Positions 1 to 10,100 of a stretch of 64,000 nucleotides of DNA are shown piece by piece. Location of the stretch: assembly GCF_020497125.1 (NCBI RefSeq), contig NC_059081.1, positions 57,370,768 through 57,434,767 of the forward strand. The letters run 5' to 3'. How positions within the stretch are numbered: position 1 is the stretch's first letter; each line of letters opens with the position of its first letter. This DNA is from Mauremys mutica (Eukaryota; Chordata; Testudines; Geoemydidae). The notes under the pieces are model-generated. The model did not search any database. It saw nothing but the letters and a program-made list of their open reading frames with translations, and was not told where the DNA came from. The position numbers were made by a program, and so were the translations under genes.

Positions 1-540
1 GGCAGGCTTCCTGCCTGCCCTGGTCCCGCGCTGCTCCCGGAAGCAGCTGGCACCACGTCCCTGCGGCCCCTGGGGAGGTGGGGGCAGAGGGCTCCACGCA
101 CTGCCCTCGCCTGCAGGCACCACCCCCCACAGCTCCCATTGGCCGGGAATGGGGAACCACAGCCAATGGGAGCAGTGATGAGCTGCCAAAAAATTCCTCC
201 TCACCCCACGAGGGGGTCGTGCCTGCCCCAGGACTCCTGCCCCGTCCAACCCCCCACATGCTTTGACACCCCCCCCCCGGATCCCTACCCCATGCATTCC
301 CTCCTCTCATTCCTGATGGCCCCCTGCCCTATCCAACCACCCCTTCTCTCTGTCCCCCACTGCCCCTGGAAGTGGAACCCCTGCCCCTGACTGGCCCCCA
401 CCACCCCATCCAACCTCTAATCCTTCCTGACTGCCCCCCGGGACCCTTGCCCTCCTTCAATCCCCCTGTTTCCTGCCCTCTGATTGCCCTGACCCCTATC
501 CACCCCCCCCAAACTCCCCGGCCCTCTTCCAACACCCTCT
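1..540. repeat. GC-rich interspersed repeat, intergenic
   Basis: This stretch is C-rich on the + strand and has no credible gene. Around 135-175 it carries two inverted copies of a CCCATTGGC / GCCAATGGG module inside GC-rich sequence. The same module recurs near 40,215-40,255 inside a hAT element defined by its target duplication. It is therefore probably the interior of a related non-autonomous DNA transposon. Neither end can be placed in the window. The proline- and glycine-rich open frames here are compositional. Confidence 0.5.
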
Positions 541-1180
541 CCCTGCTCCCTTACCATGCTGGAGGCCGGGCCGGGGGCGCTGGACCAGGCTGGGGCTGAC
601 CCGGAGCCGCTTGGCAGGGACCAGGCCCGGGGGAGCCGCTTGGCCGGAGCCAGGCTTGGCAAGCTAAGATGGGGTGGGGGAGCGAGGAGGGCTCCAGGGA
701 GGTGCGGCGCGGCACGGCCCAGCCCAGTCCTGCGCCAGCCTAGCGCCCGGGGCCTGGTTGAGCAGCCCTGGCCCCGGCCCCGGCTCCGGCTGAGTGGCTC
801 TGGCCCCGGCCCAAAGTCGCTCGGCCAGAACCCGGGCCAGGCCAGGCCAGGCCCAGGGCGCTCGGCTGGAGCAGGACTGGGCCGGGGCCGCTTGCGGCCA
901 GAACCGCTGGGCTGGGGCCGCTCGCGGCCAGAGCTGGATGCGCTCGCAGCCGGATCCGGGGCTGGGGGCGGCCGGGGGTGCTCGGGGCCGGAGCTGCTCG
1001 TGGCTGGAGCCGGAGGCGCTGGGCTGGGCCGGAGCCGGGGCACTCGGCCACTCCTGGGCCAGAGCTGGGGCGCTCAGCCGGAGCAGGACTGGGCTAGGCC
1101 GCACCACCCCTCCCTGGTCCCCTCCTGGCTTCCCCACCCCACCTTGCCAAGCTGCTTCTTGCTTCTGAGCCCTCCCCAGT
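541..1180. repeat. GC-rich imperfect short tandem repeats
   Basis: The sequence is built from many diverged copies of short units based on GCTCGGCCGGAGC, GGGCTGGGCCGG and CCGCTCGCGGCCAGAGC, each about 20-40 bp. Open frames of up to 216 codons exist in several registers on both strands, which is what a stop-poor GC repeat gives, so none is taken as a gene. It lies about 4.5 kb upstream of the BZW1 CpG island and no promoter role is visible. Confidence 0.5.
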
Positions 1181-1303
1181 CCCAGGCTTCCCACGCTAAC
1201 ATCTGATTCCCGGGAAGCAGGGTAGGGGGAGGAGAAGGGAGGGGCAGAACCTTCAGGGGAGGAGCCCAGGAAGCAGAGGTGAGCTGGGGCTGGGGGCAGG
1301 GCG

Positions 1304-1400
1304 GCCCTTTTAGAACCGGTTGTCCTGGAACAACCGGTTCTAAAAGGGTTTCTAAATTTAACAACCGGTTCCTGCGAACCGGTGAGAACTGGCTCCAGCT
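1304..1400. repeat. Perfect 19-bp hairpin with clustered AACCGGTT motifs
   Basis: Positions 1305-1323 and 1330-1348 are perfect reverse complements around a 6-nt spacer. Each arm contains AACCGGTT next to CCCTTTTAG / CTAAAAGGG. Two further AACCGGT copies follow at about 1363 and 1377. The block looks like the palindromic core of an interspersed repeat rather than a regulatory element; no terminal duplication was found. Confidence 0.6.
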
Positions 1401-1875
1401 CACCACTGAATGGGAGCCTTGGGAGTGAAACCCTCAGGCGAGGGCAGTGCGCGGTGGAGCCGCCTGCCCCACCCCACCCCTAAGAGCCACTGCCAGACAT
1501 GCTGGCCACTTCTGGGAATGGCATGGGGCCAGGGCAGGCAGGGAGACTGCTTTAGCCCCGCTGCATGCTGCTGCCACCCTGGAGCCGCTCGAGGTAAGCG
1601 GCGCCAGGCCAGAGCCTGCACCCCGAGCCCCTCCTGCACCCCGCATCCCAACCCCCTGTCCTGAGCCCCCTAACTCCCTGCCTTGAGCCTCCTGCCGCAC
1701 CCCTCCTGCACCCCAAACCCTTGCCCTGAGCCCCTTCCTGCACACTGCACCCCCTCCCACACCCCACATCCCCTGCCACACACCAACCCCCTGCCCCAGC
1801 CCTACATTCATGGCCCTGCATACAATTTCCTCACCCAGATGTGGCCCTCAGGCCAAAAAAGTTTGCCCACCCCTG
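1401..1875 (-). mobile_element. hAT-like non-autonomous element, one end
   Basis: The right edge reads AGTTTGCCCACCCCTG and ends at 1875. This is the same terminal sequence as the complete hAT element at 31335-31846. The interior is a C-rich run of CTGCACCCC-type units. No matching left terminus or 8-bp duplication was found upstream, so the element is truncated, rearranged or buried in the GC-rich repeat before it. Confidence 0.55.
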
Positions 1876-1965
1876 GTTTAGAATATCCTCAGGTGCTAAA
1901 CTTCCTGCCTGAACCACCAAGTTATTCTGGTTTTAACATATTATGTTAACTAACTGTGATATTAC

Positions 1966-2090
1966 TAGGGTGACCAGACAGCAAGTGTGAAAAATTGGGA
2001 CAGGGGGCGGGGGGTAACAGGAGCCTATTTAAGAAAAAAGACCCCAAAATCGGGACTGTCCCTATAAAATCGGGACATCTTGTCACCCTA
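1966..2090. mobile_element. hAT MITE, 125 bp, with perfect 8-bp target duplication
   Basis: The element begins TAGGGTGACCAG and ends TTGTCACCCTA, which are imperfect inverted termini. It is flanked by identical GATATTAC at 1958-1965 and 2091-2098. An 8-bp duplication is the mark of hAT transposition. The interior contains two copies of AAAATCGGGAC. No coding capacity. Confidence 0.85.
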
Positions 2091-2239
2091 GATATTACAC
2101 ACACACATCCACCTAACATGAAGTCTGAACCAGTTTGGCAGGGGTATGAGAACACAGTTAAGGTGCTTTGAGGTATGTTAATTCTGTTTTTTAGTACTTG
2201 CTTTGGCTTTTAAATGTACCATTACTTTAAATTTTCTGT

Positions 2240-3613
2240 TTGCAGCCCATGTTGGTCCCAGGATATTAGAGAGACAAGGTGGAAGAGGTAATATATTTTA
2301 TTGGACCAGCTTCCTGTTGGTGAAAGAGACAAGTTTTTGAGCTACACACAAAGCTCTTCTTCAGGTCTGGGAAAGATGCTCCAAGAGTCACAGCTAAATA
2401 TAATGTGGAACAGATTGTTTAACATAAGTAGTTATACATTATAAGAGACTATTCAAGGTGAAGTGGCTCATTAACATATCTGCAGTCATAGGACAAAAAA
2501 ATGGGTGTTAGTGGGTTACAGATTACTTATTGTAATAAGCCATAAATCCAGTGTCTTTATTAAGTCCATGATTTTTAGTATCGAGCACAGTTATGAATTT
2601 AAGCTCCCAGGCTCATCATTTGAAACTCTTGTTCAGGTTTCCTTTGAGGATGAAGACTAAGAGGTCAGATAGGGACTGAGTGCTTTGTGAAAAATGTTCA
2701 CCCATGAGTGTTAGGGAGTTTTTATCTTTTATCATTTTTCTGTGTGCATTCATTTGAGAGTGTCGTTATTGTCTGGTTTCACATACACAGTTGATACTGG
2801 GGCATTTAGTGCACTGGATGATGTATTCCACATGTTGTGATAGGCACCTGTATGATCCATGGATCTTGAAAGGTTAGAGGGTTGTTTGAAGGCCAGAAGA
2901 GAAGCTTAGGAAAGATTTCTTTCAGGATGGGGTTCCCATCAAGTATGGGTTGTAATTGTTTAATGATATCCCATATGGGTTCCAGTGTGGGATTGTAGGT
3001 AACAACTACGGATATAAGGTCAGAGGCTTTCCTCCTCCCCATATTGAAGCACGTTCTTTCGGGGTATTCCATGATGTGATCTACTTCTCTGGTGGAGTGT
3101 CCTTGTTTGGTGAAGGCAGTTTAAAGTGTGTCAAGATGTGTACTCTGGACCTTTTCCTTGGAGCATATTCTGTGGTATCTGAGTGCCTGGCTTAGATAAC
3201 AGATTTCTTGGTGTGCTTGGGGTGGTTACTGTGAAATTAACTGTAGTGATCTGCAAGTTTCTTGTATATTGTTGTGTGTAGGGTTCCATTGTTGAAGCTG
3301 ATTGTGATGTCTAGGAAGCGATGCTGGTGCAGGAGTGTTCTAGAGAGTTTAATGGATGGGTGGTGTTTATTGAAGTTGTGATGAAAATCTATGAGGTAGT
3401 TTAGGTCATTTGCCTAGAAGATGAAAACATCATTGATGTATCTCAGGTATATCATTGGTTTTGTGGTGTATTTGTCCAAAAATTCTTCCTCAAGGTGGCC
3501 CATGAAGAAGTTGGCATACTAGGGAGCAATCCTTCTATTCCTGTCGTAGGGCCAATAAAAGATATTACCTCCCCCTCCTTGCCTAATATCCTGGGACCAA
3601 CATGGCTGCAACA
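2240..3613 (-). mobile_element. Penelope-like retroelement (dead, 5'-truncated)
   Basis: The two ends are inverted copies of one roughly 65-bp terminal block (2240-2305 and 3549-3613) containing GTTGGTCCCAGGATATTAG. Read on the - strand, the frame near 3445-3412 has a YLRYINDVFIF-like box matching reverse-transcriptase motif C, with the second catalytic Asp replaced by Asn and a stop directly after. An 88-codon open segment (3072-2806) resembles the linker after the RT. Lower coordinates decode, with stops, into a GIY-YIG-nuclease-like tract (CETRQ, then MNAHR, then GEHF spacing). Family: Penelope-like elements, which couple RT with a GIY-YIG nuclease. It cannot be active. Confidence 0.75.
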
Positions 3614-3799
3614 CTGCTAACTCAGATAGCACATTTATATGGGATGCAACCAAATCTGGGTCTAAAAATCAGTCTGCTCAAATAAGTCCCAGTACAGGAA
3701 AGCATCCCTATTTTGGAAAGCACATAAGCCCCATTTAAGTCAATGGTACTTAAGCACTTAAAGTTAATTATGTGCTGAAATGTTTTCCTGAATTGGGAC
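3614..3799. other. Intergenic, no gene; possible ancient repeat
   Basis: No gene is seen. The section near 3715-3795 (CCCCATTTAAGTCAATGG, then a TTAAGCACTTAAAG tract) has the look of an old amniote-wide repeat, but I cannot name the family. Confidence 0.35.
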
Positions 3800-4621
3800 T
3801 GTGACAGATATGCCTATTTCCTGCATATAGTTGGGAGACCTTATTGAATTAAGTTTAAGTATCTTTGCAATCCATTGTACTAAACACAAAGTTTAGGTAT
3901 TACTGTGGAGTGAGATTGCATGTAACCTCTCTAGGAGCAGACATGATGTGAGGCCTGGGAGTTCATAGGACTATACTGAGAATGTGTCCGAGAAGAATGG
4001 ACTTTTGGGACAAGTGTAAAGTGGATTTTCTGGGGAAATACCTACGAAGAGGTTAATGCAAATTCCCTGGTTATACAAAAAACTCAGCCTCTTGGAGCTA
4101 CGTCCTGAGGAATGGATCACTGTATACTGATCAACTGTTCCCAGAGACTGGAGGTCAAAGGGCTTAGCTGTATAAATAAACAGGTGAACTACCTAGCCTG
4201 TGTTCTGGTTCTGAATTATGTTATGAACTTGTAACCAGAAGGAAAATCTAGTTGTGGGTTTTGAAGGACTGACACCTACCGGAGCCTGAGCTTGGAGTTG
4301 GGGGGTTACCTGTGGTAAGCTTTCTAGCTATGTGGGTAGGTTCTTTGATTGTTTTTAAAATGTTTTTCTGTAATGCTTTCACGTTAAGAATAAATATGCT
4401 TGCTTAGAAAGGACTGTGTGGTACCTTAAAACTGCAGGCAACACACTGGAGAGAAAACAAAGTGCAGACACTAGCCTGGGAATACCAAACTGCAGGCAGG
4501 GATCTGTGCAGCCTTAATAATCCCTGGTCAGGAGCAAGTTAGATGTCGTTCTTCGCCAAAGAGAGATGATAGTTGGACCTCAGAATGTGAATACAGGTGC
4601 AGTTACCCTAAAATTGTGACA
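3800..4621. repeat. LTR-like element (TG...CA), probable solo LTR
   Basis: It starts TGTGACAGATA and ends AAAATTGTGACA, giving the TG...CA edges of a retroviral-type or Gypsy-type LTR. It is flanked by the near-identical pentamers GGGAC and GGAAC, matching a 4-6 bp integration duplication with one later change. An AATAAA lies near 4390. There is no internal gag/pol region, so it is probably a solo LTR. The family is not assigned. Two other LTR-like units in the window (11179, 42569) share the TGTGACAG start. Confidence 0.5.
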
Positions 4622-5159
4622 GGAACAATAAGGAGGAACAGCAGAAGGCAAATGTGTTACTGAGAACTTATCTGCAACCAAATGCTATTATTTATTAATA
4701 CTGTAACTATGATAAAATAACACATACGCCCTAGTTATTCACCCCTTTGGGCTTCAGAGGGCAGTCTATCTATGCCATGTCTGCCCTGCTTAGATTGTAA
4801 GTCCTTTTTGTATTTTGTACAACGCTAAACACATTGTTGGTACTTAAACGATACACAACGCTATCATATGTAAAATATGTTTTACATTTTTTAGGGGGAA
4901 AAAATCCCTTCTCCTTCTGTAATTTTTTTAAACCTGGGGAAAATTGAGAGCGTCCAACACACTGAACAGTTTATATTGCAACAAAAGGGGAAAAAAGGCT
5001 CATTTTGCCATCGTTATCTGGAGGCAGAACACGCATTAGCTCTCAGTGGTCAGATACGGACTGTGTCTATTGCCCAGTGCAATGAGAGTGGGACGCGCTT
5101 GCTCTTTATTAGCCTAACGAGGCGGGACGGGTGAGGACAGCCACGTTGGCTCTCTAGCG
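4622..5159. other. AT-rich intergenic sequence, possible L2-like tail
   Basis: No gene is seen. Around 4785-4855 there is a TAGATTGTAAGTCC ... TTGGTACTTAAACGATA stretch that recalls the 3' end of LINE-2-type elements. The rest is unremarkable upstream DNA of BZW1. Confidence 0.3.
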
Positions 5160-5727
5160 GCGAGTCACCATTTCGGGTGGCGAATTCAGGTTGTTGTCAT
5201 TACGGTATTAGCGGCCTCCACCAGACCGGCGCTCGCAGGGTCCATCCCGGGGGCCGGAGCCGGCAGCCGCGCTCCGTAGGCGGGTTTGCGGGGGGAACCG
5301 GGCGGGCTCAGCCCAGCTAACATGGCAGCGCTTCCAGCGCACGCGGCTCACGGCCCTGGGCGGCTGCGCGCCGCGAGCCCAGCAGGGGGCGCTACCTCGC
5401 CCTCCCTCGCCACTCAACGGGTATGAGTGACGTCCCGGGAAAGCAAACCGTCAACGGCCCCTACCCGGGTAGCTGCGAGTCCCCCCGCCCCTCTCGATGG
5501 ACTGATCCACTTGCCTAGAGAGGGGCGGTGGGACGGTCGCTGGCCATTGACGGTAAAGCAGGAGGCAGGGGATCTGGACGCGCTCACTGACGGGGTAGGG
5601 GAGCTAAATCCGCCCGTTCGCTGCGACGGAAGGGAAAGTGCCCGTCACCGCGGGGCTGTGTGTGGCTGGGACTCCGCGGCGCCCCTCCCGGTAAGTGTAG
5701 GTGGGGGAGGGGCTGTGTGCTGTTGGG

Positions 5728-5746
5728 GTGTGTGTGTGTGTGTGTC
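5728..5746. repeat. (GT)n microsatellite
   Basis: A short run of about nine GT units in the BZW1 CpG island just upstream of the probable first exon. Confidence 0.8.
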
Positions 5747-5849
5747 ACGAAATGAGTTAGGTAGGTTCGTTCCCCCCTCGGGGGTGGGATGGTCTCTCCC
5801 AGCGAGTCTGTCAAGGCGAGGCGGGGCCCGCCCTTTCCTCCCTCCCCTT

Positions 5850-5959
5850 CTCCGCGTTGGTTCCGCTCGCAGCAGGATTTAGCCGCCGCCGTCGCCGCCT
5901 GCCGTCGTCTCCGCTTGTAGTGAGGGGCCCCTGGACGTTTTCTCTTTGCCTTAAAGTCG
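5850..5959 (+). other. BZW1: BZW1 probable non-coding exon 1
   Basis: This is the GC-rich 5'UTR segment ending at the donor AAGTCG|GTGAGG (GT at 5960-5961). It is the only strong donor in the island before the coding exon whose acceptor is at 7128-7129. The left boundary is an estimate, since the start site cannot be read from sequence. Confidence 0.5.
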
Positions 5960-5970
5960 GTGAGGAGCGA

Positions 5971-6090
5971 GCGGGGCCGTGGCGGGGCCTCCCCCGGGCG
6001 CTGGGCCGGGAGGAGCGGGGCCGTGGCGGGGCCTCCCCCGGGCGCTGGGCCGGGAGGAGCGGGGCCTCCTCAGGGTACTGGGCCTGGGCC
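5971..6090. repeat. 44-bp tandem repeat in BZW1 intron 1
   Basis: GCGGGGCCGTGGCGGGGCCT begins at 5971 and again at 6015, with a degraded third start at 6059: two near-perfect 44-bp units plus part of a third. It starts just 12 nt after the exon 1 donor. The G-runs here and in the GGGGCCGGGGCCGGG tract that follows could form quadruplexes. Confidence 0.75.
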
Positions 6091-6659
6091 TGGGCCGGGG
6101 CCGGGGCCGGGCCGTGGCGGGGCGGGGCGAGGCCGGGGCCTGCAGGGCTCTTCTCCCCCCCCCCCCCACCGCGGCGGCCTGGCCCGGCCCTGCCGGGTAA
6201 CAAAGCCCCGGCCTGTGACGGGGAGGCCGCGGCGCTGAGCGCGGCCCGACTGGAGGAGACACTCTTCTCCCCCCCCCCGATCCACCGGCTCCAGAGCGCC
6301 TGCAGCGGCCGCCTCCGCCCAGGGAGGCCCGGTGGGTGCTCAGCAGCCCGGCGAGCGGGAGGCGCGCGGGGGCTGGGAGCTCCCCGGTCCCGCGCGGGCG
6401 GTGCGGCGTGGAGGCCTGTTCCTCCCCTGGGGGTGGGGGGCCGGGGCAGGGAGCGAGGACGGGCCTCGGGAGGTTACTCGCGCCCTGGTGCGTGTTGTCC
6501 TGCCCGCCTGGATCCGGGCCTGCGATCCTGCTGTCCGGGGTCGTAACGTGTCGGCCCGGCCTGCGTGGCGCTGAGCGCGGCTCTGCCAGGTCTGAGATCT
6601 CGGTCTAATTAAACACTCCTCACCTCTGTACCGCGCTTTTCCTTGCCTGTCACTGTGCT

Positions 6660-6745
6660 TTACAACGGAGATCAAATTATCCTTACCTTACAAATAGGGA
6701 ATCTGAGCTAGAGAGAGCGTGATTTGCTCAAGGTCATTCACCCTG
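6660..6745. repeat. MIR-like SINE fragment
   Basis: The order of CTTACAAATAGGGAATCTGAG, GAGAGAG and TTGCTCAAGGTCATTCA follows the MIR core in a diverged form. It lies in BZW1 intron 1, just past the CpG island. Confidence 0.45.
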
Positions 6746-7139
6746 AGGTTATCCTTTTATGTCTTAATTAGACTAATCTGTCTTTGCCATAACAGCTAAT
6801 AAGTATTGCATAGCTTTAGTGAAAATGTACCATGATCTGTCCCAGAGTTACTTCAGCAGTGTAGATGTTCTTAGCCAACAGGCAGGCCCAGGAACTAGCA
6901 GTGCAGGATTTGCATTTCATATCCCTGACAAGAGTGTGGTTATAGTAAAATAGGGGAGGAATGCAGTCTAAGGCTTCAGCCACTCTCAAATAATACTTTC
7001 TTTTTAAAGTGTGAACTCCTTCCACGAGGAGATGTGTACAGTAGCTGATACACATGCTTAGAATTAAAGCATGGTGTAGGAATCATCTGCTTCTTAAGGA
7101 TATCTTGAAGAACTTTTCTTTTTTCACAGGGTGTCTTTT

Positions 7140-10100
7140 ATGAATAATCAAAAGCAGCAGAAGCCAACGCTATCAGGCCAGCGTTTTAAAACTAGAAAAA
7201 GAGGTAAATATTAATCATTTTTGTGTGTAGCTCATGGCCAACTCTGTACAGAAGACCTATCGGCATGTGCTGGGCAAGAGAATGAATACACACAAGCTTA
7301 TTAGTATGTGTCTAGCCCAGAGGTTCCCTGAACTGTGGGGTGTGCCCCCTAAGGGGTTGTGGAGGAACATCTGGGGCCAGTCCCCATGAGGGAGCACCAC
7401 CAAGACCCTCCTCACCCCCAGCTCTGCTCTGGTCCCACATCCCCGGTTCCCATACCCAGCCTCGGTGCAGCTCCGCTCCCGGCCCCACGCCAACCCCCAG
7501 CCTCAGAGGCAGGCCTGTGGCCAGGTGCAGTTCCACTCCCAGCCTTGGGAGAGGCTGAGAGTGGAACTGCACCTGGCCACAGGCCTGGCTGCTGGCCTCC
7601 ACCACAGCCTGTCTGTGGCTCTGCTCTCTCCTCTACCACTGGCTGTGGCCACTTTTCATCTCTTCTCTCACCTCCCTCCCCCCTTCAGCAGTGGCCCTGC
7701 TCCCAGCCCAGGGGGTGAGTGCAGGGGGTGTGACTCTAAAAAGTGGGGGGACCACTGGTCTAGTCTTTTAAGAACTTGTTTAGGTAGGTGTCTGTAAATA
7801 AAGACCTATAAAGTTAAACAGATGTACATTTTTACCATAAAAATTAGCCTTTCAGTGTAGGCTATTTCATTTTAAATGTGCCTTGCACCATAAAAAACAG
7901 CTTAAATTCTGATTATGCTCCTTTCCAAACAATGCCTAATCTAGAACACCTTCAACCAGTGTGAAAGTTTGTCAGTAATAAAGAGCCTAAATTAGGATGT
8001 CATTAGATTTATGGGAAAACTCAGGCTTCTTCAAGGGGTGGGAGGGAGCTGATGGGCTCTTCAGTCTGTGAAGGTAACTTTACTTCCTCTTTCTATTCCT
8101 AGATTAGTTAATGGGAACAAATATTTTAACTGTTGAGGAAACAATAAAAGTGGAGATATAGGTAAAAGGCTAGAGTGGAATGGTGGTGTCATTGGTAATT
8201 GGAGAGTAGTGTGGCTAGTAAGTATCTAGAAGAAAACTGCCATTCTCTTTTTAAGAGGGAATTGGATGCTGTTATAAATTAAGGGCCTTGGTTTGCTCTA
8301 ATCTAGGGACTTCTAGAGAAAGTTAGAACCCTCCCCACCTTCAAGAAGGCTAGCTAGCTCACATTTTTCAATTCTCCAATTTCTCATTCTAACAGTAGTG
8401 GCTATGAAAGCATCTGATTGGCTTTGATTAGTGTATGTATTTACCTGATTTGTCTCAAGTAGAATGAAATAAGGAATTAAATAGTCTGCGATAATAATGA
8501 AGAGGTTCATCAAAGTAAAACACACTGAAGATAGCACTCTTAAGTTGTCGTAGTGTCATCTTCTACACGCATACTTAGGTTGGCATAGCTATGTCAGTCA
8601 GGTGTGAAATGACTTAACAGCTGGCAAAACAATGGAAGGAAGCATTTGGGAGGACTCGATCAACTTAAGGTTTCCACCACTGTCTCAGTAGGCATCTCCT
8701 ACCTAGCTGGCAAATGACGTCTCCTTCAAGGACAACCCTGAAAGAATGATTGAGAGAAACTGTATAACCTTCCCTTTCCATTGATTAGGGCCTTTCTTCG
8801 CTGCCAAAAAAAAAGTGGGGTGTTCTGTTAAGAGCAATCTATTTTGGTAGTGAAGACAGGCATGCATGACTGATCCCAAATATAAAATGTACAGGTTCTA
8901 TCTGGAACAGGAAGAGGCTGAAACATGGCTAATGAAATGTGATTCAGAATCACATTCCTTCTAGCACTTCATATTTAAGACAGGTTTTTATCGTAAATCT
9001 GTCTGCTCACAAAGTTCTGACACAATTTACTGTTTTCACACTCTTCCGCCACTTTGAAGCAAACCTCAGAGCAGGACAGTTGCATTCAGAATCTCTTCTA
9101 GTTAAGAACTGGACTTGAGTCCTTTCATCTGAGCACAATGCAAATAGTTTTCAATACATGGCAACTGGTTTAGCTGAAATGCAAACACTCTTTGATGCTT
9201 CTGTTACAAAAGAGTGGTAGGCCTAACTAGTTATAGTGAATAGTTCAGAAAGCATTAATGTGGATTTAACTAAGGCTAAATATTGGTTAGCCTCATTAGT
9301 GACTTTGCACTTCTAATTTAAATGAAAAAATGCCCAGACTAATGTTGGATGATATCTGGATTTGAAGTCTTAGCATCTAGGCTGCAGTCCTCCTCTCTGC
9401 TTGTGCTTTGCCTAGGTCAGGTGGCTTGGAGAAGTGTAGGGACCTCCCCTCACAGCAGGAACTCAGGCAGGGTCTCCCCCATTGAATGGGGCTGCAAGCA
9501 CCCTAGCCCATGACCTACCGCCTATATTGGAGGTACCTGGCCAGAGGGCCAGCTACTCTGCTGTCTCAGGCATGGTCTGGGAGGCAGCGGCTGCTGGGTC
9601 TTAGCTCAAACTAGCCAAGGAGGGGCCTGGGACCCAAATGCCTTGGGGCAAGGAGATTGCAGTGGCTTTTTTATATTATAATAGCAAAAATCTGAGCGGT
9701 CATGGTAAGGCCATGTCTACGCTACCACTTATATCTGCGAAACTTGTGTCATTCAGAGGTGTGAGAACATGTCGCTCAAGGAGATAAATTTCACCAGCAT
9801 AAGTGGTAGTGTCCACAGCACTATGTTGGCAGGAGAGCTTTTCCTGCCAACATAGCTACTGCTCCTCATTGGGGATAGTTTAATTATGTTGCTGGGAAAG
9901 CTCCCACCAGTTGGTATAGAGCAACTACACGAGAAATCTTACAGCAGCACAGCTGCATCAGTACAGCTGTGCCACTGAAAGGTCTCTAGTGTAGACATGG
10001 CTTTAGTAATCTGAGACTCGTTTATTAAATTTAGTGTAACTGCTCCATGACTCTTGGAGGATTTTTTTTTTTAAGATAAATCTTCAGCCCTAGCATAATC

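Larger units (their letters stand above)
5160..6600 (+). promoter_or_regulatory. BZW1: CpG island promoter of BZW1
   Basis: CpG-dense DNA stands out sharply between AT-rich flanks. It contains a CRE-like TGACGTCC at 5428-5435, several GC boxes and a GCCGCCGCCGTCGCCGCC-type 5'UTR tract near 5882-5910. A strong splice donor (AAGTCG|GTGAGG) closes the likely non-coding first exon at 5959. No TATA box is evident, as expected for a housekeeping gene. Transcription probably starts between about 5,800 and 5,880, but this is not fixed by sequence. Confidence 0.75.

Noticed and set aside
417..1206. Overlapping open frames up to 216 codons on both strands
   Set aside because: All are Pro/Gly/Ala/Arg-rich, occur in several registers of the same GC repeat and show no domain; stop codons are rare here by composition.
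5811..6608. Open frames of 90-229 codons in the BZW1 CpG island
   Set aside because: GC-rich promoter and tandem repeat sequence, open in many frames on both strands; no family resemblance.
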